Below, piece after piece: positions 53,930 to 64,000 of a stretch of DNA of 64,000 bases. A program made the translations under genes and the position numbers. The stretch is from positions 1,426,001-1,490,000 of the forward strand of contig JAHEWK010000013.1 in assembly GCA_020740775.1 (NCBI GenBank). The letters run 5' to 3'. The notes beneath the pieces were generated by a model. The model did not search any database and was not told where the DNA came from. It saw only the letters and a list, made by a program, of their open reading frames with translations. How positions within the stretch are numbered: position 1 is the stretch's first letter; each line of letters opens with the position of its first letter. The stretch is from Ilyonectria destructans (Eukaryota; Ascomycota; Sordariomycetes; Hypocreales; Nectriaceae).

Positions 53930-54508
53930 GATGGACGCACTGATCAACCTGCTCTGCGAGTTTGCCAGTCCCGGTCATCGCGAATCGCCAATAGATAAGA
54001 GGTTCCTTGTCCGCGGGCAATGCTTGGCTCATGGATCGACGGTGGAGTCATTGTGAGCCCGGTCATGACATGCCGACGGCGCCTATCTGCCCCGCGTCTT
54101 CTTCGTATGATTCATTGATGGGAAGTGGATCGTTTCCGCGCGTGCAGGGAGGGTTTGGGCTACGGCGCTTGAATTGGTGCCGAAGCGGAGACGCCCTGTC
54201 TGGACGGGTGTTGAAGAAGAGCCGATTATCGCCATCAGTTTTCCGCGGGAAACTAACCAGGCCGATCGGAGCCGGGGTGTTGATAGTCTTTTGAGTTGGT
54301 TGGCCTTGGTTGCGGCCTTGGTTCGAGCGCTCGATGGTCTGTCAATATGCGTATTCTAATAATTCCTGCTATACAACTATCCCACAATATCAGCCAATCT
54401 GTATCGTCAATGCAGAACGAGGCTCTCAATGCAAACTAAACTACACAAGACTAACTGCCACAAACAAGACTCCTTCAATGCCAGATCCCGCCATGCAATT
54501 GAACATAA
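53930..54508. other. Intergenic region
   Basis: About 580 bp between the esterase start and the 3' end of the Mch1-type carrier. No gene is supported; it is presumably the esterase promoter. Confidence 0.5.
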
Positions 54509-56206
54509 CTAAATAACGATTCCTCGTTGCTTCCACCCTCCTGGTCCCTTCCAAGCCCACAGTAACAAAACGCAGCCAGCCCATACAGTGACGCTCTCTG
54601 CCCAGAATGTCGACGAATAGCAGCGTTGTCCGTGGCAAAAGAGGTCCCTGTCCTCCCCTGAACTTGACTGATTGGCACCCGCTTGGTAAACGGCGGAATA
54701 GATGAGTCCCCAAAACGTTGAGCCCAGAGCAGGCAACATGGCAATGATGCCAAAGTTGGTGGAAAAGTTCTCCACTCCCCAGATGATGGTGACGATCAAA
54801 GGCGTCAGGCTAAAGATGGCTCCGTAACCTGCTCCGACCAATCCAGACACCATCCAGAAGCGCTCTGGGTGGTTCTGGACGACTCCGGAGGCCAAAATCA
54901 CCAATCCCAGAGACAGCATCAAGGCAAAGGAGAGCAGAAAAGCAACTCGGGAAATGGAAAACCGTCTAGGAGTTGCATCTCGATGAGGCATAACCTGTAC
55001 ATGTTGCGTCTGCGGGGACGGGGCTAACAGATCGGTAAGAGTGCCGATGAGGATCCGGGAAAGTGTGCTAGTGACACCAAATATTGACACGTGCGTAGCA
55101 GCCGAGGTGCGATGCCCGAAACCCTCAGACGTCGGCGGCGAGAGAGTGCCAATGACAGTGCCGAGATTGTTGATAAAGGCCTCACCGGGACCGACCATGA
55201 AGAGAAAGGCCAGTGCAAAGGGCCACATGGTCCGGTCGGCGAGGAACTGCCTTGTCTCGGCATTGAGAACCCAATTCTTCTTCCATTTGGCGTCGTCATC
55301 CTTTGAAGGTTCCAACAGGGCCGCATCCTCGGCGCGCTGGTTAACAGTCCCGTAGCTTACAGACCGGCTAAGCAGAGAGCTGCCGTCCAGGAGGCCGCTG
55401 TGCTCTAGCTCTTCGATGGCTTCGTCGATGAGATCCTGCTCATCCACGATCCTCAAAGTCATTGTGCCAAGGATTCCCAGAGAACAATTCAAGACTCCGA
55501 GAAACACAAAGAAGCGAAAGACGTCCAAGTCGCCGATTGAGCCGTCTTCACGCCTCTCTGTGAACAACCGACTGTTGCCGACCTGGCTTAGCCACATGGG
55601 ACTCAACCCAAAGGATGTAATGGGCATGGCAAGCGCAAGGCCTCTGTATTTTCCCTTGCCAAAGTTCTTTGCGCATGATGATACGGCCGCCATGTAGATG
55701 GAGCAGCTGGCGACGCCGATGCAGACGAAAGCAAGCATCATCAACGGAAGCGACCAGGCTCCATCGGCATCGAGAACGTCGCCATGATATTGGAGATCCA
55801 ACTTGCGATAGACTCCCGCTGCCAGGCCATAGCCACCACCAAAGAACACAGCCGACAACAGAGCCAAGGGTCTTATTCCAACTCGGTCGCAGATGTAGCC
55901 GAGGATCGAGATCGGGAGGTAGAGGGCGATAGAACCGGCGATTGCGACGGCGTTTACTTGGAACTGCGTGTAATGGAGGCGTGACTGGAAGAGAGGTGCG
56001 TACAGCGAAAAGACGACAATTGAGCCGCCACCGAGGGCGCCAAGGTTAGCCGTGATGAAGGAGATGAGTCGGACGGTGCGTTTCGTCTTCCGCCATCGCC
56101 GGCCGTCGGTTTCGGAAACTGATGACGCATAGCTGGAGCTGAATAGGGACGTCTGATCAGGGTCGCGCCGAGCAAGAGGCTCGCGCTCGTTGGCAGACGT
56201 CGGCAT
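54509..56206 (-). CDS. MFS carrier, Mch1-type
   Basis: Single-exon gene for 565 residues. After a Ser-rich cytosolic N-terminus (MPTSANEREPLARR) come about twelve membrane segments. The first block, LISFITANLGALGGGSIVVFSLYAPLF followed by LHYTQFQVNAVAIAG and ILGYICDRVGIRPLALL, is characteristic of the fungal Mch1 group, a monocarboxylate-like branch located in the vacuolar membrane in yeast. The large central loop (about 225-310) is charged, as is usual in this group. The substrate is not established even in model fungi. It lies 133 bp downstream of the F-box gene on the same strand. Confidence 0.87.
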   Translation of the reverse strand: MPTSANEREPLARRDPDQTSLFSSSYASSVSETDGRRWRKTKRTVRLISFITANLGALGGGSIVVFSLYAPLFQSRLHYTQFQVNAVAIAGSIALYLPISILGYICDRVGIRPLALLSAVFFGGGYGLAAGVYRKLDLQYHGDVLDADGAWSLPLMMLAFVCIGVASCSIYMAAVSSCAKNFGKGKYRGLALAMPITSFGLSPMWLSQVGNSRLFTERREDGSIGDLDVFRFFVFLGVLNCSLGILGTMTLRIVDEQDLIDEAIEELEHSGLLDGSSLLSRSVSYGTVNQRAEDAALLEPSKDDDAKWKKNWVLNAETRQFLADRTMWPFALAFLFMVGPGEAFINNLGTVIGTLSPPTSEGFGHRTSAATHVSIFGVTSTLSRILIGTLTDLLAPSPQTQHVQVMPHRDATPRRFSISRVAFLLSFALMLSLGLVILASGVVQNHPERFWMVSGLVGAGYGAIFSLTPLIVTIIWGVENFSTNFGIIAMLPALGSTFWGLIYSAVYQAGANQSSSGEDRDLFCHGQRCYSSTFWAESVTVWAGCVLLLWAWKGPGGWKQRGIVI

Positions 56207-56339
56207 CGTGTGGCGGAGGCTGTTGAAGGTGGGAGAATGACTCTCGTCGCGGATAACGGCTCCTACTGCACCTCATGCAGTCACTTGAGCGCCATGGACC
56301 CACGTCATGACGGCAGTGGCGCTAAGCCGAACCCGACCA

Positions 56340-58178
56340 TCACGTGCCTCCAATGCCATGTGTCAACCGTACTAGACGTTGGGAGTCCCCATCCCACGGC
56401 GAGGGGCTGGGCGCTACTGGATCCGACCTCGGCCTCGGCGTTTCTGTATAGGCAATCGGGATCTCGGAGAGTTCGCAGGCCCATAACCCCGTGGATGTCG
56501 GCACGAAAACCCAGCCGTCGCTTTGGAACAAATGTCGCGCCGGATATTCGTCGTATGTAATGTCTGCTACCTCGGATCCTGCTGGGCCGGCGGTTTGCAT
56601 CGACTGGAATAGCAGATGCTGGTGTCTTCTTGACAGGACGCTCCCAACGGGATGGAGGATCTGCATGCCCATTTCATAGTCACTGCGCCACGTCAGTAGA
56701 AGGTCCTGGTTCCAGAGGTGCGAATTCTCCAAAAAAGACTCGACCGTCGGACGAGCGCGGCTTCCGTATTGGTTTTCTGTATCCCAGACAATCTTTTTCC
56801 TGGGACATTCGTAGTAGTGTCGAGAAAACGTCTGACTCAGGACGTTGAAGGCGATGGCCCCCCAGTCTCCGGGTCTCCACGGATCTGCGTGACAGGTACA
56901 GAACTCAGCAACTCCATGGAACTTCCCTTGGAGTCGGTAGACACCTAATGAATAGGATCCAAAATTGTCCGCCTTTTGAGGATTGAAGTCCATCCGGATC
57001 CAGCTAGTATTCTTCCCACAGGCGTCGTCCGGATTCGTGAGTGGGTTTGCGATGGAAGTGCTGGATTGCCAGACAAGGCGCGCGTCCTCAAACTTGGCAA
57101 TCACAAAGGTAAAAAGCCGTTTGTCTACAGAATCAGCCTTGTTCGATCTATGGGGAGAAACTCACGTGGTTGGTTATGCTCGTACGGCCAAACGGCAAAC
57201 ACGATGTTGTGCTGGGTCGGGTGAGGGAGAAGGACTGGTAAAGACCAACTCTGCAGGCTGTTTGGAGTTTCTACACCACCAAGATCCAGCTCTGTTGCTT
57301 TGCCCTCCCAGCTCCAAACAATGATCACGCCAGCGGCAGTCACAACACCTAGGAATTCGCCTTCGACATAGCAATGATTCGCGACCCCGGGTAGGTAAAG
57401 GGCTTTGACTTCTCCCTGTTTCTCCATGTGCGTGATATGTCTAACTGATTAGCTAGGCAAACATCCACTTATGTTACACTCACATTACGTGGCGATGATC
57501 TTGTGACACTGGATCTTGGAAGACGATGAGCTTGTTGCTGGCTGCTAGGAGTCTGGATTGGCGTGTTGCCAATGGATTCTTCGGATTCCTCCAAGCAAAA
57601 CGAAATCGCGTCTTTTCGAAAAGGTCGTCAACTATGATGATGTCTCGGCCATGTTGCCACGTCATCTTGCCATCAGCGTAACATAGAGTGAAGTTGCCTC
57701 TCACGAATTCAGGACCACGGCGGTTGACTGAGTGAGGTCGAACTATATTCTTGAACACGTCAGTGTCCCAAGCAGAATCCCATAGAATCATCTTCTTGTC
57801 GAAGAAGCGGGCCATCTGGCGCTTTTTCTTTCTCCTCATGGCTTCGACAAATAATTGGCGTGATGTTGCACTTGGAAAGGTTTCACAGACTCCAGGTGCG
57901 AAGCGCCTGCAGAGTGACGTAAGAACCGCATCATGCGACCAAGCCCTGGCCCATCCTTTAGACACCGACCGACAGGCGATGATGTCCTCCAAGTCCAGGT
58001 GAGCGATCAGGTAGCAGACGATTTCTGGGGGTACGTCTTCCAAGCCGGCAAGTTGGACTTGCCTGGCTGATACCAAGTTTCGGACGTGCAGAATCTCCCA
58101 GGGCGAAAGGCCAGAAACAAATCGATCTAGCTCGGCTTTCCTCACCGGCGGGATTCCGGATGGGTCGAGGTGTGCCAT
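56340..58178 (-). CDS. F-box protein
   Basis: Three exons on the minus strand (about 57484-58178, 57166-57440 and 56340-57124) with introns of about 41-43 bp, about 584 residues. The F-box is at about residues 40-90 (LEDVPPEIVCYLIAHLDLEDIIACRSVSKGWARAW), which would bind Skp1 in an SCF ubiquitin ligase. The rest contains many short beta strands (for example GEFLGVVTAAGVIIVWSWEG), compatible with a degenerate WD-like propeller that recognises the substrate. This architecture is common in fungi and targets cannot be predicted. The frame is continuous across all junctions. A position error of one or two bases is possible at exon 2. Confidence 0.85.
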
Positions 58179-58294
58179 GGCTTAGGTGTAGGTTGGATGA
58201 TGAAAGAGTTCAGATTGGTATGTGCAGCACCTAAGAAGTAGCCAATCATGTGACCCGCATGCAACAAATACTCGAGTTCACAACAGACAAGCAA

Positions 58295-59263
58295 TTAATT
58301 ATTTGGTGCCGTCCCTGCCATATCTGTCCACCATGTCTTGATGCCAGCGACATCACACCAACCCAAGTCTGTCGGGTTTTGAAACCACCATGGCCCACGG
58401 TCGCTTGCGTACTTTTTCAGACTCCCACCGTCGAAGCGATGATTCTTGACGCCCACAAGCAATACGGCGCTTCCAACTTCGGGCGAGAAGCCTTCAGGAT
58501 CGAGGAAAACCGTGAGATGCACCTGCTTGGACGTTGATGGGTCGGTGAGTCGTGCCGTGCGTTGTCGGTGCGGGGGGAGGTTGGACGCTTCCACCGGAGA
58601 TAACGACGCCACAATAGCGAGAATATTGCAAGACCAGTTCTGGGCGTAGGGCAGATGAGGGATGGATCGTAGCGTGGTGAGTTTTAGAGGTGCCTGGGGA
58701 TCGTGCCAGTCGCGGGCGAGGGCGATGGGTTGGGCTTTTGGGATGTCTGGTTTGGCCTTTTTTGGATACGCCAAAGTCTCGAACGCTTCAAAAGCTTCTT
58801 CGGCTGCGTCCGAGTCCTGGGTTGCATCGAAAACCTCGGGGAATGGCTGAATCGGTGGCGGACCGGTCGGCGGTCGGATAGCACGGTACGAATCGTTCCA
58901 ACCGACGGCGACGATGTCCTCAATGACCAAATACACCATGGCGCCGCGGTCGGACTCTTGCCACTTGGCGTACAGGCTGTCGCATCGTATGTAGGACCCC
59001 ACGGAAATGTCACCCATTTCAACAAATCGGTGCATGTTTCCTGGGAGGAGGGCCTGGATGCACAACACTCCATCACCCAGTAACAGCCGTACCGCCTGCC
59101 ATCTTCCAGAGCGTGACACCGCGACGCAATCGAGGCCTTCGATGAGAAAAACAGACCCAGGCACACAGAATCGAGTCCTTATGATATCTCGAATGACGGG
59201 AGCGAATTCAAACGGATCGCCTAGGAGCGTCACGGCGGTAGGGTCGAGTACCGAATCAGGCAT
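58295..59263 (-). CDS. Unknown protein, possibly with OB folds
   Basis: Single-exon gene for 322 residues from ATG 59263 (MPDSVLDPT). The frame above it opens only with TTG. Two regions look like beta barrels of the OB type: about 50-120 (GRWQAVRLLLGDGVLCIQALL...GSYIRCDSLYAKW...VYLVIEDIVAVGW) and the C-terminal half (WSCNILAIVASLSPVEASNLPP...HLTVFLDPEGF...GSAVLLVGVKNHRF). The arrangement recalls single-stranded DNA-binding proteins of the RPA or telomere-capping kind, but I cannot assign a family. A Pro/Glu-rich linker lies near 135-190. It is divergent from the Met22 gene across 269 bp, and the F-box gene follows 116 bp downstream on the same strand. Confidence 0.65.
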   Translation of the reverse strand: MPDSVLDPTAVTLLGDPFEFAPVIRDIIRTRFCVPGSVFLIEGLDCVAVSRSGRWQAVRLLLGDGVLCIQALLPGNMHRFVEMGDISVGSYIRCDSLYAKWQESDRGAMVYLVIEDIVAVGWNDSYRAIRPPTGPPPIQPFPEVFDATQDSDAAEEAFEAFETLAYPKKAKPDIPKAQPIALARDWHDPQAPLKLTTLRSIPHLPYAQNWSCNILAIVASLSPVEASNLPPHRQRTARLTDPSTSKQVHLTVFLDPEGFSPEVGSAVLLVGVKNHRFDGGSLKKYASDRGPWWFQNPTDLGWCDVAGIKTWWTDMAGTAPNN

Positions 59264-59532
59264 GTGTGATGTTGGCAGAGTCAAGTTGCCCAGTGCGTAT
59301 CCAATCACAGTGGAAATCAATTGACTGTACTAGAGGCACTGTGCGGCCACCTTGGCGCTTCAATAAATAAAAAGAGTAATGTTCGATGGAATGCCAGACG
59401 AGGGGAATGAGAATAAACGATAAACATTTGAAAATAAGATTCGTGAATATTCACATTGGGCCTTAGTACCTGTGATGAACTACCGCCTCCACTGTCTCGG
59501 CGGGTCGCAGGTTTCCCCTCACGCACCTCAAG

Positions 59533-60606
59533 ATGGACAGTCCGTATTCACGAGAATTGACAGTCGCCTTTGGTGCTCTGCAAGGAGCGGCGCAGCTGAG
59601 CCAATCCATAGTATCGTCAAAAGACAAAGGCGTCATCGAGAAGGAGGATTTGAGCCCGGTGACGGTGGCCGACTTCGCAGTCCAAGCGCTACTTACTGCA
59701 ACCATCAAAGACGCATTCCCAGGAGACCGTGTCGTTGGCGAGGAGGATGCGTCCGACTTGAGGAAGAGTCCAGTGCTGATGGAGCGAGTATGGGAACTTT
59801 TGAACCGGAACGCCGGGGCCCAGTACAAACTGCCCGCGACTCGGGATCAAATGTGCGATCTGATTGATGAGTGCGGCTCTGGTGTTCCAGGAGGCCAAGG
59901 ATCTGGACGGACCTGGATTTTTGACCCTATCGACGGTACCAAGACGTATGTCAGAGGCGAACTGTATGCGATCAACACGGCACTTTTGCTCGATGGAAAG
60001 CAGGTGGCTGGCATCGTGGCGTGCCCCAACATGTCCATGGACGCAAAGGCACCGTTGCGAAACGAAAACATCGATCCTACCGGCCAAGGATGTATCGTCT
60101 TTGCTGTCAAGGACCATGGTGCTTATGTCCGACCATTGAGTGGAAGCGTTGTGGACATCCAGCCGAAAAAGTTGGCTCGTCACGCCGAGGGCCAAGAGGT
60201 TCGCTTCGTCACCTGTGCCAACATTGTCGACTCGGCCCTTGATGGCGTCCACGAGGTGGTTGCCGACCGACTCAACGCTACGTATCCCGGATGCGATCTT
60301 GTGCCCTGGGTTCTTCGGTGGGCAGTACTGGCAATGGGCCTTGGCAATACGACGGTCTGGGTGTACAAGCGCAAGGACCGATATGGAAAGGCTTGGGACC
60401 ATGCGGGAGCTATGTTGTTATTCGAAGAGTCTGGCGGAAAGATCACAGACGTACGTGGTAACCCGATTGATTTGTCGGCTGGAAGAACGATGAGCGCCAA
60501 CTTTGGGTTCATCGCTGCGCCAGCCGACATCCATGGTCGGGTACTACAGACAGTGCACAATGTTCTTCGTGAGCAGGGCAAGCAGTTTTTTTCGAGTAAT
60601 ATATGA
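59533..60606 (+). CDS. MET22: 3'(2'),5'-bisphosphate nucleotidase (Met22/Hal2)
   Basis: Single-exon gene for 357 residues of the lithium-sensitive Mg-dependent phosphatase family. The metal-site motifs are VVGEED (about 67-72), DPIDGT (about 131-136) and WDHAGAMLLFEESGG (about 288). The enzyme removes the 3' phosphate of 3'-phosphoadenosine 5'-phosphate (and acts on PAPS), preventing PAP from blocking sulfate assimilation and RNA processing. In yeast it is the target of Na and Li toxicity. Length and motif spacing fit the fungal family. No signal peptide is seen, so it is cytosolic. The antisense frames here are shadows. Confidence 0.93.
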   Translation: MDSPYSRELTVAFGALQGAAQLSQSIVSSKDKGVIEKEDLSPVTVADFAVQALLTATIKDAFPGDRVVGEEDASDLRKSPVLMERVWELLNRNAGAQYKLPATRDQMCDLIDECGSGVPGGQGSGRTWIFDPIDGTKTYVRGELYAINTALLLDGKQVAGIVACPNMSMDAKAPLRNENIDPTGQGCIVFAVKDHGAYVRPLSGSVVDIQPKKLARHAEGQEVRFVTCANIVDSALDGVHEVVADRLNATYPGCDLVPWVLRWAVLAMGLGNTTVWVYKRKDRYGKAWDHAGAMLLFEESGGKITDVRGNPIDLSAGRTMSANFGFIAAPADIHGRVLQTVHNVLREQGKQFFSSNI

Positions 60607-60634
60607 AGGAGTATTCACCGAGTTACTCCTAGAA

Positions 60635-60931
60635 TCACATGGATTCATCCTCAAAGAATTCGTCTAATAAATCAAGACATTTCTGTACCTTTTCTGCCTG
60701 GTATTCCATTGATCGCCCTTCAAACCTGCTGCGACAAGCTTCCATAAAAGCACGACGGACATTCTCAGGAAGATCTTCAAGAGGAGAGTCCGGCAGCAGT
60801 ATTGGAGTTATCCAGTCATTGAACGTTTTGTGGAGTTCTGTTTCTTTTGCTTTCAGCTCTTTCTCTGCGTGGATCAGATCCATAAACGCTTGACAAAGCT
60901 CTGGAGGAAAGCATGATGGAGAATGTTCCAT
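60635..60931 (-). CDS. Small acidic helical protein, unknown
   Basis: Open frame of 98 residues (MEHSPSCFPPELCQAFMD...). The composition looks like real protein: amphipathic helices (LIHAEKELKAKETELHKTF, VQKCLDLLDEFFEDES), balanced charges and an acidic end. It is convergent with the Met22 gene, their stop codons 28 bp apart. An open frame of 81 codons upstream (60956-61201) lies in the same reading frame, separated by a TGA, and I found no in-frame intron that would join them. It could be a single-exon gene or the last exon of a longer one. No family is recognised. Confidence 0.5.
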   Translation of the reverse strand: MEHSPSCFPPELCQAFMDLIHAEKELKAKETELHKTFNDWITPILLPDSPLEDLPENVRRAFMEACRSRFEGRSMEYQAEKVQKCLDLLDEFFEDESM

Positions 60932-61546
60932 GGTACTGGTCTGAAATAGCCAGTGTCATATCATTATCCATTTTCTTAAAGCCATACCTTGGTGTCCTTT
61001 GACTGCAGTCTGGTAAAGATATTGTGTGGCGGTAGGCGGTAGATGTACTGCGGGAGAGTTTGCTGCTTCAAGTTGGAAAAGGTCTTGAATGTCGAATATA
61101 TATAAGCACGGGTGGGATGCCAGTGAATCTGTTACTCGGACTTGCCACTGAGATTGGCTGACCTCCGATCGGTGAATCTCACCACTTAAGCTATTAATCA
61201 CAAGAGTAATTCCATTTGCACCTACGCATTGTTATTGCACATCTAAATACATGCCCTAATTTTAAGATAGCTATTAACAATTTGCCTAGTATAGTCGTTT
61301 GGGAATGCTATATTGATAAAACTAATTTTTAGTATTTGTTAATAAACTAATTCTTGACTCTGTGAATCTTGTAGGATGAGATCACGCCGTCACTTAGACA
61401 TGCGATCTTGATGCACGAATGATTGACTGTGTGAATTCCACAAGAATCCTCTATATCTAAGATAATCTGTCTCCTGAATTGCGCGGCATGCGATCTTTAT
61501 GGTGTCCAACTGCCCATGTATTGAGATTCACTGTCTAGTTGCACTA
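60932..61546. other. AT-rich intergenic region
   Basis: About 615 bp. Bases 61250-61350 are strongly AT-rich. Apart from the 81-codon minus-strand frame at 60956-61201 nothing is seen. Confidence 0.5.
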
Positions 61547-62545
61547 TCATCGCACAGTATATACTCCCGTGCTGACTGCGTGATATCCTCTCTTGCCAAC
61601 CTTTCCAGTCAACTCGCTCTTCCATGGCTTCCCCTGTTCAATTAAACCGACAACCTTTTCGAATGTGTACTCTGGCTTCCATTCAAGATCTTGAACAGCC
61701 TTGCTGGAGTCGTAGACCCGGTCGATTCTGGCTAGGTATCCCCAGTTGAGGTCGCGGAAAACCTTTTCGCAAGCGGGAACGACGGCCTGAAAAACCTCCT
61801 TCGGGTTGCTGTCGAGCTTGCGCAGTGTCTCGGGGTCGTTGGCAAAGGGAGGCGGTGCGCTGATAACGTACTTGCCCCATCCAATGTCCTTGGCCTTGGC
61901 CATGGCGCAGACGGACGCGCGGACCATATCCTCAATGTCGCATCTGCGGTAGGCCAGCTCGAGAACCTTCAAGTTGTCGTCCGCTAGGGCAGTTCGCCGG
62001 TCTTCGTCGTCGTCCTGCTCAGGGAAGAAGCGGCTAGTGCGGAGGACCAGGACCGGCATGTTGGTCTGCTTGTGCACAAGGAAGCACATATCCTCGGCGG
62101 CAACCTTGGTGGCGCCATATATGTTTTTAGGGATGGGAACGACTGACTCTTCGATCCAGGCGGCAGGCGATCCTGGTTTGGGGCTCAGCGCGGCGCCAAA
62201 GCTGCTTGTTGTGCTGAAGAAGACGAAGCTATCGACTTGCTTCTTGGCAGCCTCCTCCAGCAGAACCAAGGTTCCCGAGATGTTGGTGTCGATAAAGTCC
62301 TGCTTGGAGTGGCTTTCGACATGAGGTTTGTGGAGAGTCGCAGCGTGAAGGACGTGTCGAATGGGGTTCTTTTCCAGGATCGAGGCTACAAATTCCCGAT
62401 CCGAGATCGACCCGATGTGGTGAGTGTTATCGGAAGCTAAGATGTCGATGCCAAGAGGTGTGAAGCCCAACGCTGGCAGCGCAAGCATGAGAGCGGTGCC
62501 GAGGTGGCCGGACGAACCAGTGACGAGAACATTGTAGGAATCCAT
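61547..62545 (-). CDS. NAD-dependent epimerase/dehydratase (extended SDR)
   Basis: Single-exon gene for 332 residues. The nucleotide-binding motif GSSGHLG is at 10-16, and the catalytic Tyr and Lys stand in IYGATK near 145-150 with Ser in FFSTTSSF upstream. Later segments (PVLVLRTSRFFPE, DIEDMVRASVCAMAKA, EWKPEYTFEKVVGLI) fit the UDP-glucose 4-epimerase-like group of extended short-chain dehydrogenases. The substrate is probably a nucleotide sugar or related compound but cannot be fixed from sequence. Cytosolic by lack of a signal peptide. Confidence 0.88.
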   Translation of the reverse strand: MDSYNVLVTGSSGHLGTALMLALPALGFTPLGIDILASDNTHHIGSISDREFVASILEKNPIRHVLHAATLHKPHVESHSKQDFIDTNISGTLVLLEEAAKKQVDSFVFFSTTSSFGAALSPKPGSPAAWIEESVVPIPKNIYGATKVAAEDMCFLVHKQTNMPVLVLRTSRFFPEQDDDEDRRTALADDNLKVLELAYRRCDIEDMVRASVCAMAKAKDIGWGKYVISAPPPFANDPETLRKLDSNPKEVFQAVVPACEKVFRDLNWGYLARIDRVYDSSKAVQDLEWKPEYTFEKVVGLIEQGKPWKSELTGKVGKRGYHAVSTGVYTVR

Positions 62546-64000
62546 TTTGGAGAGTTGCGGTGGAGGAGAAAGATGAATGAGGAGGTTGAATATGTAGGCG
62601 GGGTGGGCGGCTCATCGGCGAATGACTCAACTCGACGGCGCCGACTTGCCAAGCCGCAACGGGTTGCGTTCCGAGGGCAAACGCGGAAGCAAAGATTGAA
62701 AGACAAAACGAAGTCTTGTGGGCGAATATTCCGAAGTGACACGGCCACAGACACCGACTGTGATTCACAGACGAACGGTTGCATGCATGCGCCGGGCTAC
62801 ATCGTCTGATTGTGGGAGGAGTGCCCGGGTTGATTCAATAGCCGACCTAAGCGACGATTGCTCTGGAGTCTGCCCATCAACTTCAATGGATCTGTAATAC
62901 CTGTTGTCGTACACCTTGCGTTGCGTGCGACTCGAGCAATATTGTGTGCGATTCGGTGATGCAGGCCACGCCTCGGGGTAGACGAGAGGAAGGAGGCTTG
63001 ATCTTTGTCGCGGAGGGATTTCGGAAACAAAACGAGTCTTGGGAGTGGCGAGATCGTTCTTGAAAATGAAGGGCTCGTCTACGACATCACCCTTGACGCT
63101 AACGTTCGCAGAACGAGAGCGAGGAGTGCGGTCGGGGTGCCACGATGAGAAGGCTTGATGCCCTTGTTGAGACAACGCAAATGAGAGCCGTTTATCAGAC
63201 CACTGTCGGCAACCAAGCTGACGTCCACTGAAAGCTGCTGAGAGGCAGAAGTTTAGGTGTATACCTAAACATAATGATAATCTTTTAGGGCATATCTTAA
63301 ATAAATGCTAGCTAAAGATAAATAAACCTACCACCCTCGGGTTCTTGCGCGAGATCAGATGAAGCAAGTGTGAACTTGAACCCCGTCTGAAATCTCTTTT
63401 TCAAGAGCATGTTTCTCTGCACAGATGTGTGTGTGTTCAGACATATGATGAACTCTGGCTAGGTCAACGCCACAGAAATGTCAATCGAATGTTCCAATAG
63501 TGCTCCTACCCTTGCCAGAATGCATCAACAACATGAGCTATTCCGTACCAGTTCATCATAGTATTAGATAGTGTAGCTTTATTTAGTTAGCGCTGTAGTC
63601 CTATAGCATGTTATTGAAAGCGGACACGACAAAGTCATGGTGCGTCTGTACTGAGGTAGAGGCATTCTTAGCCGTGAAGCAACTATTTGGTGAGTTCAGG
63701 GAGTGCTGATAAGGTAAATAAATGAGATGGGAATTTATTTAACCCTTTTCGTGCGGCATACCTGAGCATCCATTATTGTAAATTATTGACCATGGTTATA
63801 AGTTGCCTGAGGCAATACAAAAGGGGCGTCTTCAACTTGAAATGTGACATTTTGGATTTTGAGACTCGACAAATCCAACAACCACCATTTGAGACCCGCG
63901 TGGTCCAAAGTCAGTCAAAGTTCGGATCCGTCTATTCTAAAAATAATAGTTGCTGCGAGACGGAAACTGTGTACGCTCAGTGGTCCTCTCAAGTCGCCTC
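62546..64000. other. Terminal region, no supported gene
   Basis: About 1.45 kb. A minus-strand frame (62765 to about 63307) is open but contains no ATG except near its end and shows no domain. Bases 63240-63330 are AT-rich. The rest shows nothing recognisable. Confidence 0.5.

Noticed and set aside
60956..61201. 81-codon frame as an upstream exon of the small acidic protein
   Set aside because: The best GTATGG...CAG intron is 47 bp and breaks frame; without it a TGA separates the frames.
62765..63307. Open minus-strand frame upstream of the epimerase
   Set aside because: It has no ATG except a few codons before its end, and its upstream part runs into AT-rich DNA; a spliced gene cannot be ruled out but is not supported.

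Overview
The window looks like a filamentous ascomycete chromosome (Pezizomycotina; probably a Sordariomycete of the Hypocreales type, which is an inference). The reasons are short introns of about 41-75 bp with GTNNGT donors, CTRAC-like branch points and YAG acceptors, long intergenic spaces, and a typical gene set: Zn2Cys6 regulator, Mch1-type and allantoate-type MFS carriers, Delta8 sphingolipid desaturase, Pyp-type tyrosine phosphatase, SOK1/Tcp11 protein and Met22. No tRNA, rRNA or CRISPR array was recognised.

Layout. Bases 1-8300 hold no gene I can support. From 8.4 to 18.6 kb lie a rhodanese-PTP phosphatase, an IQ/Tcp11 protein and a secreted Lys/Glu-rich protein. From 18.6 to 21.7 kb there is decayed DNA with a truncated second copy of the secreted gene's 3' end and several tandem repeats, then a DUF1993 gene. 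From 22.7 to 34.5 kb there is an orphan multigene block: two divergently promoted zinc-knuckle units (zinc-knuckle A / X and zinc-knuckle B / Y), then a gene with a USP-like fold plus an RS tail, and a gene with a GIY-YIG-like segment. A very AT-rich patch closes the block. It carries one frameshift and two in-frame TAG codons and is the best candidate for an undescribed system. From 35.3 to 37.2 kb is the desaturase.

From 40.1 to 56.2 kb genes for small-molecule catabolism or transport crowd together: 2-oxoglutarate oxygenase, epoxide hydrolase-like enzyme, Zn2Cys6 factor, a tiny two-intron gene, quinone oxidoreductase, amidohydrolase, allantoate-family permease, carboxylesterase and an Mch1-type carrier. 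Together they look like a regulated degradative cluster (inference). From 56.3 to 62.5 kb come an F-box protein, an unknown protein possibly with an OB fold, Met22, a small acidic protein and an NAD-dependent epimerase. The last 1.4 kb shows no convincing gene.

Exon coordinates were derived by hand from splice motifs and reading-frame continuity. A few positions may be off by a base or two. Function calls rest on motif recognition, not on database searches.
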